The notes: generated from the letters alone by a model not told the origin. A stretch of 64,000 bases of DNA from Acidobacteria bacterium Mor1 (GCA_001664505.1 CP011806.1:718020-782019); one strand, 5' to 3'; shown: positions 28,736 to 37,984, numbered from the stretch's first letter. Numbers and translations are program-made.

Positions 28736-30514
28736 TTGTCCGAGCGCCTCGAGGGACTGGGGGTTTCCGCCGGCGTCGCCGTCGGGACCGCGGTGCTGCT
28801 GCATGCTCAGACCGTCCCCGTGGTGCCCAAGCCGGTTCCGCCGGAGCGGGTCGCCGATGAGATCCAGCGCTTCCACGACGCCCGGGCTCAGGCCCGCAAA
28901 GAGATCGAGAGTCTGAGAGAGCGGGTCCGCGACCAGCTCGGCGAGCAGTACGCCGGCATTCTCGATGCCCAGCTGCTGATCGTCGACGACCGGCGGCTGG
29001 TCTCGTTGACCGCCCAGAAGATCCGCATCGGCCGGGTCTCCGCCGGTTGGGCCCTCTCCGAGGTCTCCGGAGAGTTCCTGCGGGCCTTCGATCAGGTCGA
29101 GGACGAGTACATCCGGGAGCGCGGGGGAGAGCTGCGGGACGTCCAGCAGCGACTGCTGCGCATCCTCGGCGGCAACCAGACACCCAAGACCGAGATGCGC
29201 GACGGCCCCAAGGTGATCGTCGCCCACAACCTGGGTCCAACCGACGCCATCGCCCTGGCTCAGCAGAACGTCGTGGGCCTGGCCACCGACGTGGGGGGCC
29301 GCACCTCCCACATGGCGATCCTGGCCCAGGCGCTGTCTCTGCCCGCGGTGATCGGCCTCCACGACGCCAGCTCCCGGGTTCAGGACGGCGACCCGCTGAT
29401 CCTCGACGGAGACCGCGGGCACCTGGTGCTCGATCCGGAACCCGCCGAGGTGGACTCGGCCCGGGAACGGATCGACGCCCACCTGGCTCGCGAGACCGCC
29501 ATGGTCGCCGCCAGCGGACTGCCGGCGATCACCCGGGACGGGGTCGAGGTGGTGCTGCGGGCCAACATCGAATTCCCCGAAGAGATGCGCATGGCCCAGC
29601 GCTTCGGCGCCCAGGGTATCGGGCTCTACCGTTCGGAGTTCCTGTTCCTCTCTCGTGCGCCCGAGCTACCCACCGAGGAGGAGCACTACCAGACCTATCT
29701 CTCGATCGGCCAGGCCTGCGATCCCCACCCGGCGATCATCCGCAGCCTCGACCTGGGAGGGGAGAAGTACTTCCACGAGGTGCTGGCCCAGAGTGAGCCG
29801 AACCCGGTGCTCGGTCTGCGGGCGATCCGCCTTTGCCTCAAGCGCCCGGACATCTTCCTGCCGCAGCTTCGCGGGTTCCTACGCGCCGCCGCCGAGTGCC
29901 GGCTGCAGTTGATGATTCCGCTGGTGACCCGGGCCGAGGAGATCACCGCCGTACGGCAGCTGCTCAAGGAGCAGGCGGAGATCCTGCGGGCCGAGGGCAA
30001 GGCGGCCAACCCGGACGTGCCCCTGGGCATCATGATCGAGGTCCCCGCCGCCGCCCTGGCTGCCGACATCTTCGGCCAGGAAGCGGACTTCTTCAGCATC
30101 GGGACCAACGACCTGATCCAGTACGCCCTGGCCGTGGACCGGGGCAACGAGTCGGTCAGCCGGCTCTACGAGCCGCTGCACCCGGCGGTGATTCGCATGA
30201 TCCGCATGGTGGTGGAGAGCGCCGACCGCAACGGCATCCCGGTGTCCCTCTGCGGTGAGATGGCGGCCGACCCCCGCTACGCCGGCCTTCTGGTGGGCCT
30301 GGGCCTGCGGGAGCTGTCGATCCAGCCCCGGTCGCTGGGCCCGGTGCGCCAGCGCATTCGTGAACTGGACGGCGACCACCTGCGCCGGATCGCCGCCGAC
30401 GCCGGCAAGTGCGGCTCCGCCTCGGAGGTCGAGAGCCTGCTGGCTCATGAACTTGCCGCCGATGCCCCGGAGCCCGTGGACGAGGACCCGGCCATGGACC
30501 GCAACGCCGGCTGA
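28736..30514 (+). CDS. ptsI: Phosphoenolpyruvate--protein phosphotransferase (EI)
   Basis: 592 residues, standard EI without the GAF domain that marks EI-Ntr. Takes phosphate from PEP onto His near residue 191 (GGRTSHMAILA) and gives it to HPr. The PEP-binding barrel has GIGLYRSEFLF, SLDLGGEKYF, GTNDLIQYALAVDRGN and the active-site Cys in SLCGEMA. The start is TTG 28736, immediately after ptsH. Last gene of the phosphorelay cluster. Confidence 0.96.
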   Translation: MSERLEGLGVSAGVAVGTAVLLHAQTVPVVPKPVPPERVADEIQRFHDARAQARKEIESLRERVRDQLGEQYAGILDAQLLIVDDRRLVSLTAQKIRIGRVSAGWALSEVSGEFLRAFDQVEDEYIRERGGELRDVQQRLLRILGGNQTPKTEMRDGPKVIVAHNLGPTDAIALAQQNVVGLATDVGGRTSHMAILAQALSLPAVIGLHDASSRVQDGDPLILDGDRGHLVLDPEPAEVDSARERIDAHLARETAMVAASGLPAITRDGVEVVLRANIEFPEEMRMAQRFGAQGIGLYRSEFLFLSRAPELPTEEEHYQTYLSIGQACDPHPAIIRSLDLGGEKYFHEVLAQSEPNPVLGLRAIRLCLKRPDIFLPQLRGFLRAAAECRLQLMIPLVTRAEEITAVRQLLKEQAEILRAEGKAANPDVPLGIMIEVPAAALAADIFGQEADFFSIGTNDLIQYALAVDRGNESVSRLYEPLHPAVIRMIRMVVESADRNGIPVSLCGEMAADPRYAGLLVGLGLRELSIQPRSLGPVRQRIRELDGDHLRRIAADAGKCGSASEVESLLAHELAADAPEPVDEDPAMDRNAG

Positions 30515-30657
30515 TTCGAACCTCGCCGCGGCGCGTCAAAAGCCCGTCCCCAGGGCGTTCCTGTGATATCGTGATGCCACGCGGAACGCCCGCCGGGGCC
30601 GTTGACCGCGCTCGCGTGTCCACGCGGCGCTCCGCGGAAGAGCCCAGGAGTATCGGC

Positions 30658-31605
30658 TTGAGCAACGCGTCCCGAAAGACGACCTACAAACTCGGAGAGG
30701 TTTGCGAGGTCACCGACACCCAGCCCTACGTGCTGCGCTTCTGGGAAAGCGAGTTCCCCCAACTTCGGCCGAAGAAGGGGCGCTCCGGGCAGCCGGTCTA
30801 CCGGCGCAAGGATGTGGACATCATCCTGCGCATCAAGCAGCTGCTCCACGACGAAGAGCTCAGCATCGGCGACGCCCGGGAGAAGCTCGCCGAGGAGTTG
30901 GGGGAAGACGGCAAGGGGCAGTTCTCGCTGCTGGAAGCGATCGAGAAGGAACCCGCCGCCGCGGATGGCTCGAAGACTGCCGGCAAGGAAGCCAACGCCG
31001 TAGAAGCCGCCTCGGAAGCTGTCGAGGACGCCGAGGAAACCGCGGAGGCCACCGCCTCGCGATCCGGCCCGAGAGGTCTTCCGTCACGCCAGGGCGGAGA
31101 CTGGGTCGAGCGGGATCGCTACAACGATGCCGTTCAGGAGATCGCCCGGCTCAAGCGGGAGATCGCCGACCTGGAGTCCCAGGGCCAGGCCCACGCAGGA
31201 GAGTTGGAGACCCTGCGCCGGGCCAACGCCGGGCTCGAGGAACAGATCGGCAGCGCGCCCGATGCAGGCAAGGTCGCCGAACTGGAACGCACCTGCGACT
31301 CCCTGCGCAGCCGAGCCCAACAGGTCGAAACCCTGGAGGAGACCTGCCTGGAGCTACGCGGCCGGGCCGAGCACGCCGAGGCCTCACTCCAGGAAATGCA
31401 GTGCCAGATCGAGCGCGACCGGTCCGAGAGACCCGAAGCCGGGGCCTACCGGGAACGGGCCGAAGCGGTGGCCAGCCGCCTCGAGGGGCTCCTGCGCCAG
31501 CTCGACACCACGGAAGAGTCCGACAGCTCCTCCAAGGGAGCCAAGGCGTCCGACGACCCTCGCAGCAGCGACAGCACCGGCTCTCAGTCCAGCCTGGGCC
31601 TCTGA
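30658..31605 (+). CDS. MerR-family regulator with coiled-coil C-terminus
   Basis: 315 residues from TTG 30658, which has AGGAG seven bases upstream; an ATG at 30571 lies too far from a ribosome site. The N-terminal winged helix reads YKLGEVCEVTDTQPYVLRFWESEFPQL, with QPVYRRKDVDIILRIKQLL, the MerR subgroup commonly next to IHF-alpha and tRNA-Pro genes. From about residue 100 on, the protein is Ala/Glu-rich linker and then a long predicted coiled coil (about 145-285) ending in a Ser/Asp tail. No effector-binding cysteines are seen. It probably dimerises through the coil. tRNA-Pro follows downstream, matching the usual neighbourhood. Confidence 0.88.
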   Translation: MSNASRKTTYKLGEVCEVTDTQPYVLRFWESEFPQLRPKKGRSGQPVYRRKDVDIILRIKQLLHDEELSIGDAREKLAEELGEDGKGQFSLLEAIEKEPAAADGSKTAGKEANAVEAASEAVEDAEETAEATASRSGPRGLPSRQGGDWVERDRYNDAVQEIARLKREIADLESQGQAHAGELETLRRANAGLEEQIGSAPDAGKVAELERTCDSLRSRAQQVETLEETCLELRGRAEHAEASLQEMQCQIERDRSERPEAGAYRERAEAVASRLEGLLRQLDTTEESDSSSKGAKASDDPRSSDSTGSQSSLGL

Positions 31606-31629
31606 TTTACGCCGGTCATGCCGCCTCCC

Positions 31630-31658
31630 TTGAAGGGATCGCGGCCCCGCGATAGCAT
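31630..31658 (+). promoter_or_regulatory. Candidate promoter of tRNA-Pro(GGG)
   Basis: TTGAAG (31630-31635), 17-base spacer, TAGCAT (31653-31658). The spacer contains the inverted repeat atcgcggccccgcgat. A TAGCAT -10 is also used at the apt promoter. Confidence 0.4.
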
Positions 31659-31742
31659 GGCCGAACTCGAAAGCGGGACCGATCCTTGACGGTCCGGCGT
31701 TTCTGAGCGGCCCGTACCCCCGGGCCTTGCATTTCCGAAGGT

Positions 31743-31819
31743 CGGGACGTGGCGCAGCCTGGTAGCGCACTTGCTTGGGGTGCAAGGGGTCGCCAGTTCA
31801 AATCTGGCCGTCCCGACCA
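31743..31819 (+). tRNA. tRNA-Pro(GGG)
   Basis: Cloverleaf: acceptor CGGGACG/CGTCCCG, D arm GCGCAGCCTGGTAGCGC, anticodon loop TTGGGGT with anticodon GGG, T arm GCCAGTTCAAATCTGGC, encoded CCA. C1-G72, as expected for bacterial tRNA-Pro. Confidence 0.98.
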
Positions 31820-32038
31820 ATTCAAACCCTCACCATCGCCGGCCTCATGAGAGGGCGCTTCTCGCACGTTGCTGCGTTTCCGCTGCGCCGAATCCGGCCG
31901 GTGCAAAACCGGCCTGCGGGCTTGGGTTACGCTTTTCCGAATACTTCAGTCGGAGGTGGCCATGAGCTCGCCGCGGTCCTTGGTGATCGAGTCTTGCCTG
32001 TTCATGCTTCAGGGTCTTTCCGCAGAGCGGTCACTGAC

Positions 32039-32704
32039 ATGGGCTACGTAAGGACTTGCGTGCTCATCTCCGGGCTCATTCTGGGCTTGTCATCCTCGGT
32101 CTTCGTCGGAGCAGCCCTGGCCGGCGCGGAGAGCGGGGCAGGGCGCGTCCTCGAGGCGACGTACCCGCTCTGGGGCTGGGCCTACGAGGGGCTCTCATGG
32201 CGGCTGCCCCGGCTCGAACAGGTACCGGGGTACTGGGTGTTGAACGAGATCATGGGTCGTCACAAGGCCAGCGTGGCCCATGAGGGGGGCTACTGGCACT
32301 TCTGGGGAGTCGGCTACAGCGGCACAGGACTGGTCGGGCTGCTGGAAGAGGACCCACCACACACCCTCGCCCCCCGAATTGTTGAGTGTTACGCTCAACC
32401 GTACGAAGACTGCGTTGGGCCGGACGACGAAATTCGAGCGGCCTACTACGATCTCCCGTGCCGACCGGAGGGCTTCGAAGAACACGACACCGCGATCATC
32501 TGCCGACTCGACGATGCAAGCACCGTCGAGTTCCGCGCCACGGTCATGAACGGGTCCTGCATCCACCAGGCTCTCCACGACGGATTCAATCGCAAGATGC
32601 TCTCCTTGCTGGTGACCCACGGAAACTGGCCGCCGAGGAACGGTCCGGAGCGCCTCGTCCCGTCGGAGTACGAGAAGTACATCGACACCGTTTGGAGTCG
32701 GTAG
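32039..32704 (+). CDS. Exported protein of unknown function
   Basis: 221 residues from ATG 32039. A signal peptide (about residues 1-29, hydrophobic ISGLILGLSSSVFVGAALAGA) is followed by a soluble domain rich in Trp and Tyr early (YPLWGWAYEGLSW) and containing five cysteines (ECYAQPYEDC, LPCRPE, ICRLDD, GSCIHQ), which could form disulfides outside the cytoplasm. I recognise no family. The upstream 31820-32038 stretch has no gene; the reading frame continues upward into the tRNA but that part is not protein-like. The neighbour at 32752 is also exported. Confidence 0.6.
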   Translation: MGYVRTCVLISGLILGLSSSVFVGAALAGAESGAGRVLEATYPLWGWAYEGLSWRLPRLEQVPGYWVLNEIMGRHKASVAHEGGYWHFWGVGYSGTGLVGLLEEDPPHTLAPRIVECYAQPYEDCVGPDDEIRAAYYDLPCRPEGFEEHDTAIICRLDDASTVEFRATVMNGSCIHQALHDGFNRKMLSLLVTHGNWPPRNGPERLVPSEYEKYIDTVWSR

Positions 32705-32751
32705 AGTTGCGCCGACACGCAGACGAAGTCGCTGAGACGTGTGGAGGCCTG

Positions 32752-33228
32752 ATGTTCTGGACCCGCTACGTCGTGATCCCCGCCATGCTGGCCGCATGTC
32801 TGGCCACACCCGTACTGGCCCGTGGTGGCGAGACCGCGATCGGGGTCCGCGGCGGCGATCACACCGGGGCGACCTTTTCGGCCGTCCTCCCTGTCGTGAT
32901 GGGGCCGGCGCTGTTCGCCGAGGTCGGGGCGGGTGTCGCGGGGCCCTTCGACGATGCGTTCGAAGTCACCGGTCAGCTTCGCCACTACTTCACCCCCGCC
33001 GCCGAGCAGCAACCCTTCGCGCTCTACTGGTCGCCCGGCGCGCGGTTCGTATTCGGATCCGAAACCCGCGCCGGCCTGCAGGTTCCTCTCGGAGTGAGCG
33101 CGTTGATTCCTGCCGGGAGCCGGCGCTGGGAAGTGTTCCTCGAGGTCACGCCGACCCTGGACTTCGCTCCCAGGACGGAAGGGGATGTGTACGGCGCCGC
33201 AGGCCTGCGCTACCACTTCGATCGATAG
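32752..33228 (+). CDS. Small outer-membrane-barrel-like exported protein
   Basis: 158 residues. Signal peptide ending near ATPVLA (residues 1-23). The rest alternates hydrophobic and polar residues with many Gly, aromatic and Phe positions (LFAEVGAGVAGPF, LRHYFTP, YGAAGLRYHFD), the pattern of a small beta barrel. GGAGG lies six bases before the ATG. No named family is recognised. It ends 23 bases from the convergent DUF3857 gene. Confidence 0.6.
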   Translation: MFWTRYVVIPAMLAACLATPVLARGGETAIGVRGGDHTGATFSAVLPVVMGPALFAEVGAGVAGPFDDAFEVTGQLRHYFTPAAEQQPFALYWSPGARFVFGSETRAGLQVPLGVSALIPAGSRRWEVFLEVTPTLDFAPRTEGDVYGAAGLRYHFDR

Positions 33229-33250
33229 CAACCGATTCCGCAGCTCGCGC

Positions 33251-35251
33251 CTAGTCGAACCACAGCGAAGCCCCGCCCGCCTTCTTCGACCGGGAATAGA
33301 TCTTCCGCAGCGCCCGGAACGCATCGGGCTCGAAACGGGTCCGGGACAGCTCCATCCGGCACTCGCCGTGGATCTCGTCCCCCTCCCGCTCGAAGGAGGT
33401 GCGGACGGCGAAACCGTCTCCCTCGGCCTCGGTCGCTTCCGGTAGACCCACCAGCGGGTCGGCCCCCTTGACCACCGTGCGGAAATGAATCGTCTGGGGA
33501 TGCTCGTAGACCACCGGCACCTTGCGCCGGCCCAGAGCCACCGAGGGCATCAGCGATTCGGCTCCCTGGAACATCGGCAGCACGGTGTGCTCGCCCGCCT
33601 CGATCAACGTCGGGTGGGTCCAGGTCACGACCTCGACGTAGGCGCCGTCATCCCGCTCAGGCTCGACGGTGTAGGCCACCTCGCCGGCGTCGATCCAGCG
33701 GCGCTTGATGCTCTCCTCGATCAGCTTGCGGCGATCCTCCGACGACCGGGCCTGGACCGCCCGGCGCCAGGTGGCGTGTTCACCGTAGTAGCGGGTGGTG
33801 CGTTCGAAGCTGAGGCCGCCGTCTTCGCCGATCTCGGTCAGCAGCTCCCGTTCGATGCGATGGTCCTGGGGGCGCCGCCCGGGCAGCGTCACGATCTGCG
33901 ACTTCTCGCCGTCGATCAGCAGAGCCTGTTTGCCGGCCAGGGCGCCGGAGATCCAGCCGAAGGAGGTGTAGTCGTCGGTGGTGTCGACGAACACGACCCG
34001 CCCGCGCCCTTCGACCTCAGCCACCGCAGGCTCCACACTCTCGGGCACTTCGATCCCCTCGGGCAGGGGCACCGCGGTGATGTAGTGGTTGAAGGCCAGC
34101 AGCGACGGCAGGTCCTCGGCCACGGTGCCGCTACTGGTGGCATGGATCAGCACCGGGTAGGCCTCGACCTTCTGGGTGGCCAGCATCGCCTGCAGCAGTG
34201 TGCCCATATCCTTGCAGTCGCCGTAGAGGTTGGTGTGGGTGTCCGCGGCCGGGCGAGGCTTGTAGCCTCCGATGCCGACCTCGTTGTCGACGTAGCGCAC
34301 CTTGTCCCGCACGAAATGCGCGGTGACGCGCAGACGATCCAGGAAGTTCTCGCCGGCGTCGGCGAAGAGCCCCGATGCTGCGGTCGAGATCTCGGCAGAA
34401 GGGGAGTCCATCCCGGCCGAAAGCTCCTCGTACCACACGGACAGCCCCTTCCAGTCGCCGAAGGCGGGAGCAATGGTGTCCGCGCCGGCCGGGGGAATGA
34501 CGTTGACCGCCAGCAGCGGGGACTCTTCCAGAGGGCGGGGCCCCATGTCGGCATCGTCCATCGGCTGCAGATCGGTCATCTCCCACGCGTAGTGGCGCCC
34601 GCCGCCACCGATCCGCGGGTCGGGACCCGCGGCCCGCAACCAACGGTGCTCCACCGTCCAACCCGCAGGTACCGTCAGTTCCAGCCGCGCCATGTCGGTG
34701 GGGACCGAGGCGTGAAAGAACTCGTAGGTCCCCAGCTCGTAGGGGCGCTGGTTGGCCAGGAACTCGTAGAACATCATCGACCCACGCTTGGCGTCGGGGA
34801 GCGCTACCACCCGGGCCTTGGCGTCGTTGAGGAAGTTGTCGCCGACCTTGATATCGATGAAGTCCCGCTTCTTCGAACGCTTGACCTTCTTGCCGTCGGG
34901 GGGCAGGTGCCACGCCCGGCTCTGGGTAATGTCGGTCTCCTGGTTGAACGGGAAGTAGTCGACGGAAACCTCGGAGAGGGAGCTCAGCACCTGGCTGGCG
35001 CTGCGCACCCGTTCCTGAAAGGTGCCGTCGGGCAACACGGTGATCGAACGCTCCCGCAGGATGACCCGCTCGGAGAACTCCTTGGCGCCGATCGCGGGCA
35101 TCGGCGGCGCCTCCCGCTTGATCGCCGCGGCCCACGGCGGCAGTGAGGGGCCGGCCGACACCGGCTCGAGCAAACCGGCGCTCAGCACCAGTACGAGGGC
35201 GCAGGCGGCAAGGCCGCCAAAGCGCCGAGCAGGCCGCGTGACCGAGTTCAT
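33251..35251 (-). CDS. DUF3857 and transglutaminase-like exported protein (catalytic residues present)
   Basis: 666 residues. Signal peptide (about 1-33), an N-terminal DUF3857 beta domain (RERSITVLPDGTFQERVRS ... WHLPPDGKKV), then a transglutaminase core with Cys in NLYGDCKDMGTLLQAML, His in FNHYITAV and Asp in FVDTTDDYTSFG, the expected order Cys-His-Asp, and a C-terminal beta region. These proteins are envelope-located; their substrate is not established. The start overlaps the stop of the upstream paralogue by four bases, so the pair is translationally coupled. Confidence 0.85.
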   Translation of the reverse strand: MNSVTRPARRFGGLAACALVLVLSAGLLEPVSAGPSLPPWAAAIKREAPPMPAIGAKEFSERVILRERSITVLPDGTFQERVRSASQVLSSLSEVSVDYFPFNQETDITQSRAWHLPPDGKKVKRSKKRDFIDIKVGDNFLNDAKARVVALPDAKRGSMMFYEFLANQRPYELGTYEFFHASVPTDMARLELTVPAGWTVEHRWLRAAGPDPRIGGGGRHYAWEMTDLQPMDDADMGPRPLEESPLLAVNVIPPAGADTIAPAFGDWKGLSVWYEELSAGMDSPSAEISTAASGLFADAGENFLDRLRVTAHFVRDKVRYVDNEVGIGGYKPRPAADTHTNLYGDCKDMGTLLQAMLATQKVEAYPVLIHATSSGTVAEDLPSLLAFNHYITAVPLPEGIEVPESVEPAVAEVEGRGRVVFVDTTDDYTSFGWISGALAGKQALLIDGEKSQIVTLPGRRPQDHRIERELLTEIGEDGGLSFERTTRYYGEHATWRRAVQARSSEDRRKLIEESIKRRWIDAGEVAYTVEPERDDGAYVEVVTWTHPTLIEAGEHTVLPMFQGAESLMPSVALGRRKVPVVYEHPQTIHFRTVVKGADPLVGLPEATEAEGDGFAVRTSFEREGDEIHGECRMELSRTRFEPDAFRALRKIYSRSKKAGGASLWFD

Positions 35252-37221
35252 CGCGTGCCCTCGGCGGTCCGGCGGAACTCGACGGCGCTACCGTCCGCCC
35301 GCCGCACCTCCTTGAGGTACTCGTGGAAGGTGCCGTAGTTCGCCGGGCTGATGGCGAGCCCTTTCAACTCGAAGCGCCGCTTGACGGTGTAGCCGTCATC
35401 GGTCCGGGCGAACTCGAGCCGGTAGTCCCCGTAGGGGCTCTTGATGTTGCGGGTCATCGGCGCCTCGGTGGGCTCGAACCCCTCAGGGGCCGAGATCTCC
35501 ATCTCGGTGATGTCGATCCGCGGGAAGTTCAACACCACCGGATGGACCCGCTCCTCGGCGATCAGGTCCGGCACCGGCGGGATATGGGCCCCGTTGATCC
35601 CGAAGCTGTACATCCCGATGTTGTCCCCGATGCCGGCCCCGAAGGACTCCCCGGAGCAGATCAGCTTGAACGGTTCGTTGGGGTCGCCCAGTTCAGGCGC
35701 TTCGGCGGTATCGACCTCGAAGTCTCCATGTTCGCCGCAAAGCCGGTACAGGCGCTCTTCTCGTTCCTTCGGCGACAAGTAGCGCAGGTAGTGGTGCTCG
35801 GAGAACCCGGCCTGGCCGGTGCCTTCCCGTTCCCATTCGATCAGGATCGAGTCGTTGTCTTCTCCGAACTCCATGCGCCCTCGTGTCGTCTGGACGTTCT
35901 GTTCCGCGGGCGTCACCGGGATCTTGATCGGCTCCGGCTTCTTGCGGTTCAGCAGCAGGCCGTCGATGCCGGTGAGGAACCAGGGAACCTGGCCGTAAGG
36001 CAGGCTCGACCCGGGATCGACCAGGGTGAAGGACGCTTCGCCGGGGAGCTTGACCGCGACGACCAGATCGCTGAACTGCCGGGAGTTCATGTACTGGGGG
36101 TTGTAGTAGTTCCGTGTACGGTTGGGCGCGAAGACCAGATAGGCCTCGGCCCCGACCTGCCGGGCAAAGCCGACGAAGAGCTGATCGAGCTGGAAGCTGG
36201 ACGCCGTCCGGTTCTCCAGCACCCACGCCGCGGTGTTGCGGGTCTTCTCGTCGACCTCGGCGGCGGCTTCCCGTTCCTCGGCGGACATCAACGCGTCGTT
36301 GCGGATGTTGACGCTGAGCCAGTCGTAGATCTTCTTGAGCTTGGGGCCGGGGCCGCCCTCCTGGGGCAGGTTCATCTCCTGCATCGCCGCCTGGAGCGGC
36401 TTCTTGCGGGTGAACATCTTGACCGACCCATCCCACTGGTTGGCCACGTTTTTCCAGTACGCCGCAGGCTTCTGCACCGCGCCGGGGCTGCTGTAGTAGA
36501 GGATCAGCGTTGCGCGCACCTCACGGTCCGGCGGCATGTAGTCCTCTTCGGGTACCGGCGGCAGGTTGCGCGCCGAGACCCGCATCCAGTTTCCGTCCCG
36601 GCCGGTGCCGATCTCCAGGCCGTCTCCCCGGGTCACCATCAGCGACGCCGGGAACTTGTCGTAGGGCTTCCAGCTGTACTCGAACGACCGCACCGGCCAC
36701 GCGCGCTGCAGCGGGATGGAGTTATCCGAGATGGAGTCGGAGCGGAGATTGATCTTGTAGCCGTAGTCGATAACCGCTCCGGGCACCACGCCGGGCAGCG
36801 CGCCCTTGAGCACCTGGTAGGTCAACGACTGGCCCTCATACTCGGTCGAGGGCTGCAGCTCCGACTGGGAGAGTTCCAGAACCTGTCCGTCGGGCAGGAT
36901 CGTACGCCCCCACCACTGGAGGATCTTGCCCCGGGCGACGTTGTGGGGGATGACCACGTCGGCCAGGCCCAGTCCCTCCCGGGAGAGGATCTTGGCCCGG
37001 AGGTGGAACTCGACCTCCTCGTTGTAGGCGCGGGATTCATTCCAGTTGGTCTCGCTGACCAGGATCACGCCGTGCTCGGTGCCCGCGGCGGGATCGGCCT
37101 GGATCGCCTTCTCCTCGGCGGTCATGGTCGTGGGGCCCGGCTGGATATCCAGCTTCTTGGCCGCGACGGGCGTGAGAGCGCACAGGGCTGCCAGGAGCAG
37201 CCAGATCTTGACTCGCTTCAT
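35248..37221 (-). CDS. DUF3857 protein with degenerate transglutaminase domain
   Basis: 657 residues from ATG 37221 (MKRVKIWLLLAALCAL signal peptide, AGAGGGG ribosome site). The overall plan matches its downstream neighbour: DUF3857 domain (RAKILSREGLGLADVVI, ILPDGQVLELSQ), transglutaminase-like core, C-terminal beta domain. In the core, however, the Cys segment reads SSFQLDQLFVGFA instead of YGDCKDMGTLLQ, and the His segment reads FSDLVVAV instead of FNHYITAV. The Asp-bearing strand (LVDPGSSLPYG) is kept. It is therefore probably a non-catalytic partner or scaffold; this is inferred from alignment by eye. Confidence 0.82.
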   Translation of the reverse strand: MKRVKIWLLLAALCALTPVAAKKLDIQPGPTTMTAEEKAIQADPAAGTEHGVILVSETNWNESRAYNEEVEFHLRAKILSREGLGLADVVIPHNVARGKILQWWGRTILPDGQVLELSQSELQPSTEYEGQSLTYQVLKGALPGVVPGAVIDYGYKINLRSDSISDNSIPLQRAWPVRSFEYSWKPYDKFPASLMVTRGDGLEIGTGRDGNWMRVSARNLPPVPEEDYMPPDREVRATLILYYSSPGAVQKPAAYWKNVANQWDGSVKMFTRKKPLQAAMQEMNLPQEGGPGPKLKKIYDWLSVNIRNDALMSAEEREAAAEVDEKTRNTAAWVLENRTASSFQLDQLFVGFARQVGAEAYLVFAPNRTRNYYNPQYMNSRQFSDLVVAVKLPGEASFTLVDPGSSLPYGQVPWFLTGIDGLLLNRKKPEPIKIPVTPAEQNVQTTRGRMEFGEDNDSILIEWEREGTGQAGFSEHHYLRYLSPKEREERLYRLCGEHGDFEVDTAEAPELGDPNEPFKLICSGESFGAGIGDNIGMYSFGINGAHIPPVPDLIAEERVHPVVLNFPRIDITEMEISAPEGFEPTEAPMTRNIKSPYGDYRLEFARTDDGYTVKRRFELKGLAISPANYGTFHEYLKEVRRADGSAVEFRRTAEGTR

Positions 37222-37357
37222 CGAAGTTCCCCTCTGGATCGCCCCAGCCGGCCCGGGACGTTCTCCCTCGATGCTACACCGCATCCCAATCCAATTAGGA
37301 AATCCTCGCATTTTTGTCGGTTTGGAACCTGAACGACCGGGTTTCTTCGCGGGTTTC

Positions 37358-37385
37358 TTGACCCGGCCCCTTCCAAGATTACGTT
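37358..37385 (+). promoter_or_regulatory. Weak promoter candidate for bactofilin
   Basis: TTGACC (37358-37363), 16-base spacer, TACGTT (37380-37385). The -10 is poor. GAGGAG precedes the bactofilin ATG. The divergent gap 37222-37424 otherwise contains only an AT-richer stretch near 37290-37330. Confidence 0.3.
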
Positions 37386-37424
37386 TTCCGTATCTCACCT
37401 GTGGGTTAACGAGGAGATACCTAT

Positions 37425-37925
37425 ATGAGCTGGATGAACAAGAAGAACGAGGGTGGCTCGGCGACGGCACCGACCACCCCGAGCGCCCCGGCAGCGTCTC
37501 ACCAGAGCACGCCGGCGGCCCCCCGGGAGAGCGGGACCCTGGTCAACATCGGCAAGTCCGTGCACATCAAGGGGGAGCTGACCGGTAGCGAGGACCTGAC
37601 CATCGAAGGCCGGGTCGAGGGCCAGATCACCCTGAAGAACCACACCGTCCGCGTCGGCGAGAGCGGCCACATCAAGGCCGAGATCCACGCCAAATCGGTG
37701 CTGATCTCCGGTGAAGTGGTGGGCAACGTCACCGCCGACGACAAGATCTCCGTCGCCCGCACCGGGTCGGTGGAAGGGGATATCACCGCGCCGCGAGTCA
37801 TTCTCGAGGACGGCTCCCAGTTCCAGGGCCGCATCGACATGCCGACCGGAGGCAAGACCGCCCAGTTCCCCGAAAAGAACAAGCAGAAGGGCGGCAACGA
37901 GCAGAAGACCGGCACCGGCTCCTGA
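37425..37925 (+). CDS. Bactofilin (polymer-forming cytoskeletal protein)
   Basis: 166 residues. A disordered N-terminal tail (about 1-35, Ala/Pro/Thr), then the bactofilin beta-helix built from short turns: KSVHIKGELTGSEDLTIEGR, VEGQITLKNH, KSVLISGEVVGNV, GSVEGDITAPRV, and a Lys/Gly C-terminal tail. Bactofilins polymerise without nucleotide and act in cell shape, stalks or cell-wall enzyme positioning. It faces away from the DUF3857 pair and precedes glycosyltransferases. Confidence 0.94.
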   Translation: MSWMNKKNEGGSATAPTTPSAPAASHQSTPAAPRESGTLVNIGKSVHIKGELTGSEDLTIEGRVEGQITLKNHTVRVGESGHIKAEIHAKSVLISGEVVGNVTADDKISVARTGSVEGDITAPRVILEDGSQFQGRIDMPTGGKTAQFPEKNKQKGGNEQKTGTGS

Positions 37926-37948
37926 AGCCGGCGGAAATGACGATTCGC

Positions 37949-37984
37949 GGCGGCCGGCCATCCGCAAAACGCGGGGGCCGGCCG
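37949..37984 (+). other. GC-rich hairpin between bactofilin and the glycosyltransferase
   Basis: CGGCGGCC (37949-37956) pairs with GGCCGCCG (37977-37984), enclosing an inner stem CCGC/GCGG around an A-rich loop. No T tract follows. It could be an end structure of the bactofilin mRNA. Confidence 0.4.

Noticed and set aside
31584-31906. Minus-strand frames reading ARFELATPCTPSKCATRLRH
   Set aside because: This is the reverse strand of tRNA-Pro(GGG), a well-known false protein. Not a gene.
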